Shown: positions 50,719 to 60,524 of the stretch, piece by piece
How positions within the stretch are numbered: the first letter of the stretch is position 1
Layout: every line of letters begins with the position of its first letter
NCBI GenBank assembly: GCA_029289235.1
Contig: JARFTZ010000045.1
Span: forward strand, 1 to 64,000
Length of the DNA: 64,000 nucleotides
DNA from: Gammaproteobacteria bacterium
GTDB lineage: Bacteria > Pseudomonadota > Gammaproteobacteria > Burkholderiales > Rhodocyclaceae
Direction of reading: 5' to 3'
The notes under the pieces: generated by a model
Seen by the model: the letters and a program-made list of their open reading frames with translations, nothing else
Told to the model about the DNA's origin: nothing
Databases searched by the model: none
Made by a program: the position numbers and the translations under genes

Positions 50719-51783
50719 GTGAAGATTTGCGTTTTGCCAGGAGACGGGATCGGCCCCGAAATTACAGCGCAGGCGGTTCGCGTTCTGAAGGCGCTCGACC
50801 TGAAATTCGAAATGGAAGAGGCCTTGCTGGGCGGTTGCGCCGTCGATGCGACAGGAAATCCGTTCCCCGAGGCGACTCAGAAGCTGGCGCTGGCGGCCGA
50901 TGCCGTCCTGCTCGGCGCCGTGGGCGGCCCGAAATGGGATGTGCTCGGCCGCGAACAGCGCCCGGAACGCGGTCTTCTGGGGATTCGCAAACTGCTCGGC
51001 CTCTTCGCCAACCTGCGCCCAGCCGTGCTCTATCCGGAACTGGCGAACGCTTCGACGCTGAAGCCGGAGGTCGTTTCCGGCCTGGATATCCTGATTCTGC
51101 GCGAACTCACCGGCGACATCTACTTCGGCCAGCCGCGCGGCATCGAGACGCGCGAAGTCGACGGCGTGCAACAGCGCGTCGGTATCAACACCATGATCTA
51201 CAGCGAGAACGAAATCCGCCGCATCGGCCGGATGGCGTTCGAGGCCGCCCGCAAGCGCAACCGCAAGGTGTGCTCGGTCGACAAGATGAACGTGCTGGAA
51301 ACCACGCAGCTCTGGCGCGACGTGATGAACGAACTGGCACCCGAGTACCCGGACGTCGAACTGAGTCACATGCTCGTCGACAACGCTGCCATGCAACTCG
51401 TGCGCGCGCCCAAGCAATTCGACGTGATGGTGACCGGCAACATGTTTGGCGACATCCTCTCGGACGAGGCGTCGATGCTTACCGGGTCGATCGGCATGTT
51501 GCCGTCGGCCTCGCTGAACGAGACCGGAAAGGGACTCTACGAGCCGTGTCACGGATCCGCGCCGGATATCGCCGGCAAGGACATGGCCAATCCGCTGGCG
51601 ACGATTCTTTCTGCCGCGATGATGCTCCGCTACACCTTCGCGCAGGAAGAAGCGGCACAGCGCATCGAGACGGCAGTGAAGAAAGTCCTTGCCCAGGGCT
51701 TCCGCACCGGCGACATCTACGAGCCTGGTACGACGAAGGTCGGCACCCGCGAAATGGGCGATGCCGTCCTCGCTGCACTCTGA
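50719..51783 (+). CDS. leuB: 3-isopropylmalate dehydrogenase LeuB
   Basis: The 354-aa enzyme oxidises and decarboxylates 3-isopropylmalate in leucine synthesis. [16 protein letters not shown] near the N-terminus and [10 protein letters not shown] are typical. So are [13 protein letters not shown] and the NAD/metal motif [14 protein letters not shown], with [11 protein letters not shown]. The GTG at 50719 follows AAGGAATTT. leuC and leuD are not adjacent. A 40-base gap separates it from asd. Confidence 0.96.
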   Translation: MKICVLPGDGIGPEITAQAVRVLKALDLKFEMEEALLGGCAVDATGNPFPEATQKLALAADAVLLGAVGGPKWDVLGREQRPERGLLGIRKLLGLFANLRPAVLYPELANASTLKPEVVSGLDILILRELTGDIYFGQPRGIETREVDGVQQRVGINTMIYSENEIRRIGRMAFEAARKRNRKVCSVDKMNVLETTQLWRDVMNELAPEYPDVELSHMLVDNAAMQLVRAPKQFDVMVTGNMFGDILSDEASMLTGSIGMLPSASLNETGKGLYEPCHGSAPDIAGKDMANPLATILSAAMMLRYTFAQEEAAQRIETAVKKVLAQGFRTGDIYEPGTTKVGTREMGDAVLAAL

Positions 51784-51823
51784 AGCCAGTAAAGATTTCT
51801 TTTTTTATATTGAGGAAACTGCA

Positions 51824-52951
51824 ATGAAGAAGGTTGGTCTTGTCGGTTGGCGCGGAATGGTCGGTTCCGTGCTCATGCAGCGCATGGTCGAGGAGGGCGA
51901 CTTCGCCTCCATCGATCCGGTCTATTTTTCGACTTCATCCGTCGGCGGCAAGGCGCCGGCACTCGGCGGCAAGGAGGGCGGTGTCCTGCTGGACGCGATG
52001 TCGGTTGATGCGCTCAAGCAGATGGATATCATCGTGACCTGCCAGGGCGGCGACTACACCAAGGAAATTTTCCCCAAGCTGCGGGCGACTGGCTGGGACG
52101 GTCACTGGATCGATGCGGCCTCGGCCCTGCGCATGGACAAGGATGCCGTGATCATTCTCGATCCGGTCAACCTGAACGTGATCAAGGACGCGCTGGCTAA
52201 GGGCGGCAAGAACTGGATCGGCGGCAACTGCACCGTCTCGCTGATGCTGATGGGTCTCGGTGGCCTGTTCCAGAACGATCTCGTCGAGTGGGTTTCAGCC
52301 ATGACCTACCAGGCGGCGTCAGGCGCCGGTGCGCAAAACATGCGCGAGCTGTTGTGCCAGATGGGCGCCTTGCATGACGCAGTCAAGGCCGAATTGGCCG
52401 ATCCGGCTTCGGCGATCCTCGATATCGACCGCAAGGTCGCTGAAACGATGCGTTCCGCCAGCTTCCCCACCAAGAACTTCCGCAACACCGCGCTGGCTGG
52501 CAGCCTGATTCCGTGGATCGACGTTCCTGTCGAAGGCGGTCAGTCGAAGGAAGAGTGGAAGGGTGGTGCGGAATGCAACAAGATCCTCGGTCGTCCGCCG
52601 TTCCGTTCGCCGGGCAGTATTCCGGTTGACGGACTCTGCGTGCGGATCGGCGCGATGCGCTGCCATTCGCAGGGCCTGACCATCAAGTTGCGCAAGGATG
52701 TCCCGCTCGACGAAGTGTCCGACATCATCGCCAATGGCAATCAGTGGGCCAAGGTTGTCCCGAACGAGCGCGAGATCAGCGAACGCGAACTTACCCCGGC
52801 CGCTGTGACCGGGACTCTGACGGTGCCTGTCGGCCGCTTGCACAAGCTGGCCATGGGGCCGGAGTACTTGGGCGCATTTACGGTAGGTGACCAGTTGTTG
52901 TGGGGCGCCGCCGAGCCTCTTCGCAGGATGCTGCGCATCCTGCTTGATTGA
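51824..52951 (+). CDS. asd: Aspartate-semialdehyde dehydrogenase Asd
   Basis: The 375-aa enzyme reduces beta-aspartyl phosphate in the lysine/threonine/methionine pathway. The N-terminal NADP motif is [15 protein letters not shown], the active-site Cys lies in [12 protein letters not shown], and [15 protein letters not shown] is conserved. The ATG at 51824 follows a TGAGGAAA site. The frame is open upstream but lies in leuB. A strong terminator follows, so leuB-asd form a unit. Confidence 0.96.
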   Translation: MKKVGLVGWRGMVGSVLMQRMVEEGDFASIDPVYFSTSSVGGKAPALGGKEGGVLLDAMSVDALKQMDIIVTCQGGDYTKEIFPKLRATGWDGHWIDAASALRMDKDAVIILDPVNLNVIKDALAKGGKNWIGGNCTVSLMLMGLGGLFQNDLVEWVSAMTYQAASGAGAQNMRELLCQMGALHDAVKAELADPASAILDIDRKVAETMRSASFPTKNFRNTALAGSLIPWIDVPVEGGQSKEEWKGGAECNKILGRPPFRSPGSIPVDGLCVRIGAMRCHSQGLTIKLRKDVPLDEVSDIIANGNQWAKVVPNEREISERELTPAAVTGTLTVPVGRLHKLAMGPEYLGAFTVGDQLLWGAAEPLRRMLRILLD

Positions 52952-52973
52952 TTTCAGGGGCTTTTTCGAGAAG

Positions 52974-53002
52974 AACCGGGGCGAAAGCTCCGGTTTTTTT
53001 TT
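52974..53002 (+). terminator. Rho-independent terminator after asd
   Basis: AACCGGGGC-GAAA-GCTCCGGTT forms a hairpin with one mismatch and is followed by a run of T. It separates leuB-asd from fimV. Confidence 0.8.
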
Positions 53003-53027
53003 GAGCTGATCGCGTTCTAATGTCACG

Positions 53028-53044
53028 TGCAAGTTTAGCTTGCA
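53028..53044. promoter_or_regulatory. Inverted repeat in the fimV upstream region
   Basis: TGCAAG-TTTAG-CTTGCA is a perfect 6-bp inverted repeat 58 bases before the fimV start, followed by an A/T-rich stretch. It may be an operator or a leader hairpin. No known factor is assigned. Confidence 0.35.
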
Positions 53045-53101
53045 TGCGTAACTTCATGATGTTATTTTAATATTTCCGATTTTGACGCTCAGGGTCGCGC
53101 C

Positions 53102-56100
53102 GTGGCAAATAAAACATATCAGAGCAACCGTTACTTCCGTTTAAGTGCCTCAGCGTTTGCGGTGGCTTCATGCTTGGTGCTCTCTTCCATTCCGTTAAGC
53201 GCGAATGCGGCAGGTCTGGGTCGTTTGGTCGTGTTTTCCGCGCTTGGGCAACCCTTGCGTGCGGAGATCGAGGTTACCGCGACACAGGCCGAATTGATCG
53301 ACATGAAAGCCCGGTTGGCGCCTCAGGAATTGTTCAAGCAGGCGGGGCTGGATTACGCCACCACCTTGTTGTCGATCAATTTCAATCTCGAGAAGCGTCC
53401 GAATGGCAAGGCCGTGATCAAGCTCAGTTCCAGTCGTCCGATCAATGATCCGTTCGTGGATATGCTGATGGAGTTGAACTGGTCTTCGGGGCGCCTTGTT
53501 CGCGAGTATTCGTTCTTGCTGGATCCTCCTGAGTACAAGGTGAAGGCGGCAACGGTTCCTGTGACGACCCCGTCCGTCGCGGCGGTGCCGAAGCGAAGTT
53601 CGTCTCCGGCGTCGGCCGCCTCGCGGATCGACAGTGATGTGCGCGCGCGCGCTGTCGCACAACTTGGCGTCGCCCCGAAATCGACTCCGAAAGCGGGTGA
53701 GCAGCCATCGGTTGCCGGGAGTCGCGAGGTTCGCAATGGCGAGACGCTTCATCGGATTGCCACCGAGGTCAAACCTCAGGGCGTGACACTCGATCAGATG
53801 CTGGTCGCGCTTTTCCAGGCCAATCCCGATGCGTTTGACGGGAACAACATGAACCGCCTCAAGGCCGGGAAGATTCTGTCGCTCCCGGAGAAATCGGCTG
53901 TCGAGGCTCTGCCCCCGGCGGAAGCGAGGAAGGTTGTCCTGACCCAGTCGTCGAACTGGAATGCCTATCGGAGCAAACTTGCCGGGATTTCTGCCGCTTC
54001 GCCTGCAAAGAGCGATTCGACCAGGCAGGAAGTCGGTGGAAAGATTACGGCCAAGGTAGAAGACAAGGAAGAGCAGGTCGTCCCCAAGGATCAGCTCAAA
54101 GTCTCCCGGGCGGATTCGAAGTCGGGCAAGGGCGGCGCTCCCGGAACGGCGGCCGAAGAGGAGTCGATCGCCAAGGACAAGGCGCTTCAGGAGGCCAACG
54201 AGCGGGTTGCTGCCCTGGAAAAGAATGTCGCCGACCTGCAAAAGCTTCTTGAACTCAAAAATCAAAGTCTGGCGGATCTGCAGAAGCAGACAGCGCCCGC
54301 TCCGGCTCCTGCTGGAAGCGCTTCCCCCGAGACGCCAGCAAGTGCTCCTGTCGCCTCTCCGGCTCAGGCGACGCCTCCGGCCGCCGGTTCCGCTGACCTT
54401 GCCGCAGCAGCAAAAACAGAGCAGGTGGAAGCCAAGCCTCAGGAACCTCCCGCCGCCCCCGCGCAAGTTGCAGAAAAGGTGTCCGAACCCAAGCCAGCAG
54501 CTCAGAAACCCGCTGCGACTCCCAAGGCGACAACCCCTCCGCCGCCTCCTGAGGAGCCGGGTTTCTTTGCCTCGTTGCTTGCCGACCCAATGACCCTCGC
54601 AGGAGGTGGCGGCGTGCTTGCACTGCTCGCGGCCTTGCTCTTCGCCCGCAGGAAGCGGGCGTCGAAGAACGCTGCCGAAGCTGATTTGAGCAGTACGTTG
54701 ACGCCGCCAACCACGGCGAGCTTGTCGGCTAATTCAGTATTCCGTACCACGGGGGGGCAGAGTGTCGACACCGCCTCCCAAACTCCGGCGCAGACCGATT
54801 TCAGCCAAGCCGGGCCAGGAAGTATCGATACCGACGAGGTCGATCCCGTGGCCGAGGCGGATGTTTACATGGCCTACGGTCGCGATGCCCAGGCCGAGGA
54901 AATCCTGCTGGAGGCGAAGCAAAAGGATCCGAAGCGGCTGGCAATTCATCTGAAATTGCTGGAGATTTATTCCGGGCGAAAGGATTTGGCGCGCTTCGAG
55001 ACTTTGGCAGCCGATTTGTACGGAGAAACAAACGGGATTGGGCCGGAGTGGGACAAGGCTGTTTCCATGGGGCGCCAACTTGATCCGGCTAATCCGATGT
55101 TCCGCGGAGACAAGACTCCATCCGGAGTTGGCGCTGTCGGTGCGGCTGTCGCTATGGTCGGAGGTGCATCCGAAGAGATCAAGGATGCTCGTGTAATGCC
55201 TGAGGCATTGTTCCAGCCGGTGAAGGAGACGGAGTCGTCCAGGACGGAGACTGTTCCGGAGCCTGCAATTGATGCGCCGGTTGAATCCACCGAAACCAAG
55301 GGGCTCGATTTCGATCTCGGCAACGATGACGGAAAGCCGGCTGAGCGTGAGGCTTCCGTGGATGCTTCTTCGGACACTCTCGATGCCCTTGATTTCGATT
55401 TGGGAAGTATCGAGCCCGAGGTTCCGGCCGAACCTGCCGTCCCGGAGTTCTCGCTTCCCGATGCCTCGTCGTCGGAGATAAAGGAGACCGCGACTGGCAT
55501 GAAGGCAGATGCCGTCCCGGATCTGGATTTCGATATCGGCACACAGATCACGCCAGCCGAGGAGGTGCTTGGTGAAGAAGGCCGGGTGTCGGCAAAGGAG
55601 AGCTTGCCCGGCCTGGATTTCGATTTTGATCTCAGCCCTGTGAAGCAAGAAACACCAGCTGAAGAAGTCGTATCTGCTGGCGGAGGGGGACTTGACGATG
55701 TCGAGTTCGATGTCAACCTGACGGAGTCGACTTTCCTCGGTCGTGAAGAGCCCGAACCTTCTTCCTTTGACCTCTCGGAAATCGATCTCGACCTTCAGTC
55801 CCCTGATCTTGAGATTCCGTCCGGGCAGTCGGATATTGATCAGGCAGAACCGGCCCATGTGTCTACGGCGGTCAATACTGATTTCTCGCTGGAGCAGGCA
55901 GAGACACTTATCGTGCCTGGGGGGCAGTCGCAGACGGTGCTCAACCCCGACTTTTCTGGCCCGGAGGCGGAAGAAACGTTGATCGCTCCGTCGCTTGAAG
56001 GGGGGGCTGGTCTTGCGCCCGATCTCGAAATAGGTGCCAACGAGGAGGTCGCGACCAAGCTTGATCTCGCAAAAGCATATGAAGAGATGGGTGACCTCGA

Positions 56101-56194
56101 AGGGGCGCGGGAACTTCTGCAGGAGGTGCTGAAGGAGGGGGATGTCGCCCAGCGCGAGGCTGCCCAGAGCCTGCTGGACAGGATCGGCGGATAG
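53102..56194 (+). CDS. fimV: FimV family pilus/polar-hub protein
   Basis: FimV is an inner-membrane, peptidoglycan-binding hub for type IV pili and twitching. The 1030-aa protein shows a signal peptide (cleavage near ANA at about 36) and the FimV N-terminal domain GLGRLVVFSALGQPLRAEIEV. A LysM-like domain lies at about 202-262 (GETLHRIATEV), a coiled coil at 357-396, a Pro/Ala-rich spacer, then one membrane helix (about 497-515). The cytosolic part is acidic, with repeated LDFDLG-type motifs (about 730-900). The C-terminal helical module KLDLAKAYEEMGDLEGARELL ends it. The GTG at 53102 follows AGGG. A hairpin follows the stop. Confidence 0.95.
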   Translation: MANKTYQSNRYFRLSASAFAVASCLVLSSIPLSANAAGLGRLVVFSALGQPLRAEIEVTATQAELIDMKARLAPQELFKQAGLDYATTLLSINFNLEKRPNGKAVIKLSSSRPINDPFVDMLMELNWSSGRLVREYSFLLDPPEYKVKAATVPVTTPSVAAVPKRSSSPASAASRIDSDVRARAVAQLGVAPKSTPKAGEQPSVAGSREVRNGETLHRIATEVKPQGVTLDQMLVALFQANPDAFDGNNMNRLKAGKILSLPEKSAVEALPPAEARKVVLTQSSNWNAYRSKLAGISAASPAKSDSTRQEVGGKITAKVEDKEEQVVPKDQLKVSRADSKSGKGGAPGTAAEEESIAKDKALQEANERVAALEKNVADLQKLLELKNQSLADLQKQTAPAPAPAGSASPETPASAPVASPAQATPPAAGSADLAAAAKTEQVEAKPQEPPAAPAQVAEKVSEPKPAAQKPAATPKATTPPPPPEEPGFFASLLADPMTLAGGGGVLALLAALLFARRKRASKNAAEADLSSTLTPPTTASLSANSVFRTTGGQSVDTASQTPAQTDFSQAGPGSIDTDEVDPVAEADVYMAYGRDAQAEEILLEAKQKDPKRLAIHLKLLEIYSGRKDLARFETLAADLYGETNGIGPEWDKAVSMGRQLDPANPMFRGDKTPSGVGAVGAAVAMVGGASEEIKDARVMPEALFQPVKETESSRTETVPEPAIDAPVESTETKGLDFDLGNDDGKPAEREASVDASSDTLDALDFDLGSIEPEVPAEPAVPEFSLPDASSSEIKETATGMKADAVPDLDFDIGTQITPAEEVLGEEGRVSAKESLPGLDFDFDLSPVKQETPAEEVVSAGGGGLDDVEFDVNLTESTFLGREEPEPSSFDLSEIDLDLQSPDLEIPSGQSDIDQAEPAHVSTAVNTDFSLEQAETLIVPGGQSQTVLNPDFSGPEAEETLIAPSLEGGAGLAPDLEIGANEEVATKLDLAKAYEEMGDLEGARELLQEVLKEGDVAQREAAQSLLDRIGG

Positions 56195-56212
56195 TTCGCG
56201 GAGATATTCAAC

Positions 56213-56254
56213 GAAAGGCCGTGCTCTGTACAGGGTGCGGCCTTTCTTCGTTTT
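56213..56254 (+). terminator. Hairpin after fimV, candidate terminator
   Basis: GAAAGGCCG at 56213-56221 and CGGCCTTTC at 56238-56246 form a 9-bp stem around a 16-base loop, followed by TTCGTTTT. It falls between fimV and the membrane gene. The long loop and interrupted T run make it moderate in strength. Confidence 0.5.
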
Positions 56255-56267
56255 CGATCTTAGGCCG

Positions 56268-56873
56268 ATGCCGACTTCAAGGATTCATCCCGCGACCCGT
56301 CTGTTGATCTGGGTGTCATTGCTGATCGCCGTTCAATTTCTTGAAGGCGCGGCGCTTGTGGCAGCACTCGCGATTGTTCCTTTTCTCGGCAGGCGTGTGG
56401 TCTCCCGGGCTTGGCGCTTGATCTGGAGGGCTCGTTGGCTGCTGGTTTCGCTGTTTGTCGTTTTTGCCTGGGGGGTGCCGGGAAGGGCGTTTCTGGCCGA
56501 AGGCCTGCTTGCACCCACCCATGAAGGGATTCGGGAAGGCGGTCTTCACCTTGGGCGGATGCTCTTGGTGCTGACAGCCGTTGCCGCCTTTCTTGAATTT
56601 ACTCCGCTGGCCGATTTGCTTGCGGCCACCCGGGTGCTTCTTCGCCCGTTCAAGCGAGTGGGGATCAATGCGGATCGCGGTGTCGTCCGATTGATGCTCG
56701 TTCTTCGTTATGTCGAGACGCTGCCACGTCCGCGCGATTGGAAAATTCTCCTGGGAATGCCCGACGTCTGTACCAGCGAAACGGTCGAAATCGAGCATCA
56801 AGCTCTCGGGTGGCGTGATGGACTGATAATCGCTGGTTTGTGCGCTGCGGTTATCGGTGCGTGTTTTTGGTAG
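56268..56873 (+). CDS. Putative EcfT/CbiQ-like membrane protein
   Basis: The 201-aa protein has four or five hydrophobic helices (for example LLIWVSLLIAVQFLEGAALVAALAIVPF, WLLVSLFVVFAWG) and FTPLADLLAATRVLLRPFKRVGIN followed by LMLVLRYVETLPRP. This resembles the coupling helices of energy-coupling-factor T components (CbiQ/EcfT), but it is shorter than usual and no EcfA ATPase or S component is present. The ATG at 56268 is chosen as the first Met after the terminator. It runs directly into truA. Confidence 0.65.
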   Translation: MPTSRIHPATRLLIWVSLLIAVQFLEGAALVAALAIVPFLGRRVVSRAWRLIWRARWLLVSLFVVFAWGVPGRAFLAEGLLAPTHEGIREGGLHLGRMLLVLTAVAAFLEFTPLADLLAATRVLLRPFKRVGINADRGVVRLMLVLRYVETLPRPRDWKILLGMPDVCTSETVEIEHQALGWRDGLIIAGLCAAVIGACFW

Positions 56874-57674
56874 ATGACGTTCATGAAGGTTGCGTTGGGT
56901 GTCGAGTACGACGGGGCGGCGTTCCGAGGCTGGCAAACCCAGCCCGGGAAGGGAACCGTCCAGGACGAACTGGAGGCCGCGTTGGCCCGAATCGCCGGGC
57001 ATCCCGTGCCGGTGGTGTGCGCCGGGAGAACCGATGCCGGCGTTCATGCGACCGGGCAGGTGGTCCATTTCGAGACGTTGGCGAATCGTCCTTTGTCCGC
57101 CTGGGTTCGCGGTGTCAACACCTTTCTGCCGCCATCCGTGGCGGTACGCTGGGCGTCTCCCGTCGAGGAGGACTTTCATGCGCGCTTTTCGGCGTTCGGG
57201 CGCTGTTATCGTTACCTCCTGATCAATCGCGCGCAGAGGCCGGGGGTATGGCACGGTCGTGCCGGGTGGTATCACCACGCTCTTGACGAAACGCGGATGC
57301 AGGAAGGGGCTCGGCTACTTGTAGGCGAGCACGATTTTTCCGCCTTCCGGGCCGCGGATTGCCAGGCCCGTTCGCCGGTCAAGCTGCTCAGGCATGCCGA
57401 AGTTCGGCGTCATGGGGATGTGCTGGTGTTCGATTTCGAGGCAAGCGCCTTTCTCCATCACATGGTGCGCAACATGGTCGGCAGTCTGGTCTATGTCGGG
57501 CAGGGCAAGCAGCCGCCGTCGTGGATCCGCGATTTGCTGGCAGCCGGTGACCGGAAAATGGCGGCGCCGACTTTCTCGGCTGCCGGACTGTATCTGGTTG
57601 GAGTACGCTATGAAGATCGTTGGGGGCTGCCGGTTCCGGCCAACCCCTTCCTGCCCGGTGCGATGATTCTTTGA
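56874..57674 (+). CDS. truA: tRNA pseudouridine synthase A (TruA)
   Basis: The 266-aa enzyme modifies U38-40 of the tRNA anticodon stem. The N-terminal KVALGVEYDGAAFRGWQTQPG and the catalytic motif GRTDAGVHATGQVVHF (Asp) are diagnostic. EASAFLHHMVRNMVG near the C-terminus is typical too. The ATG at 56874 touches the previous stop codon; the ATG at 56883 gives the more usual start, so the N-terminal three residues are uncertain. The trpF gene follows 9 bases later. Confidence 0.95.
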   Translation: MTFMKVALGVEYDGAAFRGWQTQPGKGTVQDELEAALARIAGHPVPVVCAGRTDAGVHATGQVVHFETLANRPLSAWVRGVNTFLPPSVAVRWASPVEEDFHARFSAFGRCYRYLLINRAQRPGVWHGRAGWYHHALDETRMQEGARLLVGEHDFSAFRAADCQARSPVKLLRHAEVRRHGDVLVFDFEASAFLHHMVRNMVGSLVYVGQGKQPPSWIRDLLAAGDRKMAAPTFSAAGLYLVGVRYEDRWGLPVPANPFLPGAMIL

Positions 57675-57683
57675 GAGATTATA

Positions 57684-58334
57684 TTGCTGACTCGAATCAA
57701 GATTTGCGGACTGACCCGTGCCGAGGACGTGCGTGAGGCTATCGATGCGGGGGCCGACGCGTTGGGTCTGGTGTTCTATCCACCCAGCCCGCGCTTCGTT
57801 TCCCCGGATAGTGCAGCGAGTCTCGCGCGCCTTGTGCCGCCGTTCGTCACCACGGTCGGTCTCTTCGTCAATGCGGCGCCTGAGTTCGTCCGCGAGGTGC
57901 TGGCGGCGGTGCCGATCCACCTGCTGCAGTTCCACGGTGACGAGGATGACGCCTACTGCCGGCAGTTCGACCGTCCCTATGTCAAGGCCGCCCGGATGAA
58001 GCCGGGGGTCGATTTGCTACAATACGCAGCGGACTTTCCGTCGGCGCAGGCAATCCTTGTCGATGCATTTGTCGAGGGCTACGGTGGGGGCGGAAAAGTA
58101 TTCGACTGGAACCTGATTCCGCCGGCGTTGCCGAAGCCCTTGATCCTGTCCGGCGGACTCGACGCGCAGAATGTGGGCGAGGCAGTCACCCGGGTGCGAC
58201 CGGCGGCTGTCGACGTCTCATCCGGTGTCGAGGCAGCCAAAGGCATCAAGGATCCGAGCAAGATTCACGCGTTTGTCGCCGCCGTGCGCGCAGCGGACGC
58301 AGGGAAAACGGCAGAAAACGCAGCAACTGACTGA
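57684..58334 (+). CDS. trpF: Phosphoribosylanthranilate isomerase TrpF
   Basis: The 216-aa TIM-barrel enzyme catalyses the Amadori rearrangement in tryptophan synthesis. RIKICGLTRAEDV at the N-terminus holds the catalytic Cys. GLVFYPPSPRFVS, LLQFHGDED and LSGGLDAQNVGEAV are conserved, as is the Asp general acid within ILVDAF. The TTG at 57684 is the apparent start; no ATG lies near the family N-terminus. A 148-base gap without a recognised gene follows before trpB. Confidence 0.95.
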   Translation: MLTRIKICGLTRAEDVREAIDAGADALGLVFYPPSPRFVSPDSAASLARLVPPFVTTVGLFVNAAPEFVREVLAAVPIHLLQFHGDEDDAYCRQFDRPYVKAARMKPGVDLLQYAADFPSAQAILVDAFVEGYGGGGKVFDWNLIPPALPKPLILSGGLDAQNVGEAVTRVRPAAVDVSSGVEAAKGIKDPSKIHAFVAAVRAADAGKTAENAATD

Positions 58335-58482
58335 CCCGAGTTTTCGGTACTGGAAAAACGATGCGCAAGACCTGTGGTGGACGTACCCGTACCTGCTGGA
58401 GACGATTTCTCGCCGACCACACTTGAGGCTGGTGATCGCCTGATCACCTGCTGTTTTATTTCAATTGCCTCAAGGAAATTCC

Positions 58483-59688
58483 ATGACTGCCAATACCTAT
58501 CATTTGCCCGATGCCCGCGGCCACTTCGGCCCTTACGGGGGCATCTTCGTCGCAGAGACCTTGATCCCTGCGCTCGCCGAACTGAAGGACGCCTACGCCG
58601 CGGCCCAGCGTGACCCGGCGTTCATCGCCGAGTTCGAGTACGAACTCAAGCATTATGTCGGCCGGCCCAGCCCGGTTTACCACGCCAAACGCCTGTCGGA
58701 TGAACTGGGCGGCGCACAGATCTACCTGAAGCGTGAGGATCTCAACCACACCGGCGCGCACAAGGTTAACAACTGCATCGGCCAGGCCATGCTCGCCCGG
58801 CGCATGGGCAAGAAGCGCGTGATCGCCGAGACGGGCGCCGGCCAGCACGGCGTCGCCTCGGCCACCGTTGCCGCGCGCTACGGCATGGAGTGCGTCGTGT
58901 ACATGGGCTCCGAGGACGTCAAGCGCCAGGCGGCGAACGTCTACCGCATGAAGCTGCTCGGCGCGACTGTCGTGCCGGTCGAGAGCGGCTCGAAGACGCT
59001 CAAGGACGCGCTCAACGAAGCCATGCGCGACTGGGTGACCAACGTCTCCTCGACTTTCTACATTATCGGCACCGTCGCCGGTCCGCACCCGTACCCGATG
59101 ATGGTGCGCGACTTCCAGGCGGTGATCGGCAAGGAGTGCATCGAGCAGATGCCGGAACTCTGCGGCCGCCAGCCGGATGCGGTGATTGCCTGCGTCGGCG
59201 GCGGTTCCAACGCCATGGGCATCTTCCATCCCTACATTCCGTTCGACCAGGTGCGCCTGATCGGTGTCGAGGCGGCGGGCGACGGTGTCGATACCGGCCG
59301 TCACGCGGCGTCGCTGACCGCCGGGCGCCCTGGTGTGCTGCATGGCAACCGCACGTACCTGCTGCAGGACGCCAACGGCCAGATCATCGAGACGCACTCG
59401 ATTTCCGCCGGTCTCGACTATCCGGGCGTCGGCCCCGAGCATGCCTGGCTGAAGGACGCCGGGCGCGCCGAGTACGCGACGATCACAGATGCCGAAGCGC
59501 TGCAGGCGTTCCATACGCTGTGCCGGCTCGAAGGCATCATCCCGGCACTCGAGTCGAGTCACGCCATTGCCCACGCGATGAAACTGGCACCGACGCTGGC
59601 CAAAGACAAGATCCTGCTGGTCAATCTTTCCGGTCGCGGCGACAAGGACATGCACACCGTCGCCGAAAAATCCGGCATCAAATTCTAG
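58483..59688 (+). CDS. trpB: Tryptophan synthase beta chain TrpB
   Basis: The 401-aa PLP enzyme condenses indole and serine. The PLP lysine lies in [18 protein letters not shown] and the phosphate loop is [25 protein letters not shown] and [10 protein letters not shown] are conserved. The ATG at 58483 follows CAAGGAAATT. It is followed by trpA (9-base gap); both subunits form the alpha2beta2 channelled complex. Confidence 0.97.
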   Translation: MTANTYHLPDARGHFGPYGGIFVAETLIPALAELKDAYAAAQRDPAFIAEFEYELKHYVGRPSPVYHAKRLSDELGGAQIYLKREDLNHTGAHKVNNCIGQAMLARRMGKKRVIAETGAGQHGVASATVAARYGMECVVYMGSEDVKRQAANVYRMKLLGATVVPVESGSKTLKDALNEAMRDWVTNVSSTFYIIGTVAGPHPYPMMVRDFQAVIGKECIEQMPELCGRQPDAVIACVGGGSNAMGIFHPYIPFDQVRLIGVEAAGDGVDTGRHAASLTAGRPGVLHGNRTYLLQDANGQIIETHSISAGLDYPGVGPEHAWLKDAGRAEYATITDAEALQAFHTLCRLEGIIPALESSHAIAHAMKLAPTLAKDKILLVNLSGRGDKDMHTVAEKSGIKF

Positions 59689-59697
59689 GAGGGCGCC

Positions 59698-60507
59698 ATG
59701 TCGAAGATTCAAGCCACTTTCGAGCGCCTGCAGGCGCAAGGGCGCAAGGCGCTGATTCCGTTCATCACCGCCGGCGATCCTGATCCGAAGCTGACCGTGC
59801 CGCTGATGCACGCACTGGTCGAGGCCGGTGCCGACATCATCGAACTGGGCGTGCCGTTTTCCGACCCGATGGCCGACGGGCCGACCATCCAGCGCGCGTC
59901 TGAACGTGCTCTCGCCAAGGGCGTCAGCCTGCGGCAGGTGCTGGAAATGGTCGCCAACTTCCGTGCCGACAACAACGAGACGCCGGTCGTGCTGATGGGC
60001 TACGCCAATCCGATCGAGGCAATGGGCGTCGATACCTTCGCGGCGGCGGCCTTCGACGCAGGTGTCGATGGCGTGCTGGTCGTCGATTACCCGCCGGAGG
60101 AGAGCGCCGATTTCGCCAAGGCCATGCAGGCCAACGCGCTCGACCCGATCTTCCTCCTCGCGCCGACCTCGACCGAGGAGCGCATCGCCATGGTGTCCGA
60201 ACTGGCCAGCGGCTACGTTTATTACGTTTCGCTCAAGGGGGTGACCGGTTCGGCGCAACTCGACGTCGAGGCCGTGGCCAAGCGTATACCGGAGATTCAT
60301 GCGGCCGTCGGCGTGCCGGTCGGTGTCGGCTTCGGCATCCGCGATGCGCAAACGGCCGCCGCGATCGCCCGTTTTGCCGATGCCGTCGTGGTTGGCAGCC
60401 GGATCATCGAGGAAATCGAGCAGTCGCCGGCGGACGAGGTCTGTGCGCGGGTCAAGGCGCTCGTCGCCGACCTGCGTCGCGGGATCGACGAGGCGGGCAA
60501 AAACTGA
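59698..60507 (+). CDS. trpA: Tryptophan synthase alpha chain TrpA
   Basis: The 269-aa TIM barrel cleaves indole-3-glycerol phosphate. [19 protein letters not shown] holds the catalytic Glu and Asp, and VLLVADYPPEE-type and [13 protein letters not shown] segments are present. The ATG follows AGGAGGG. accD follows 17 bases later, as in many beta- and gammaproteobacteria. Confidence 0.97.
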   Translation: MSKIQATFERLQAQGRKALIPFITAGDPDPKLTVPLMHALVEAGADIIELGVPFSDPMADGPTIQRASERALAKGVSLRQVLEMVANFRADNNETPVVLMGYANPIEAMGVDTFAAAAFDAGVDGVLVVDYPPEESADFAKAMQANALDPIFLLAPTSTEERIAMVSELASGYVYYVSLKGVTGSAQLDVEAVAKRIPEIHAAVGVPVGVGFGIRDAQTAAAIARFADAVVVGSRIIEEIEQSPADEVCARVKALVADLRRGIDEAGKN

Positions 60508-60524
60508 TTGAGGAGGATCGTGGG

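Noticed and set aside
58456-60351. Minus-strand open frame of about 631 codons
   Set aside because: It is the complement of trpB and trpA, with His/Arg-rich composition typical of shadow frames.
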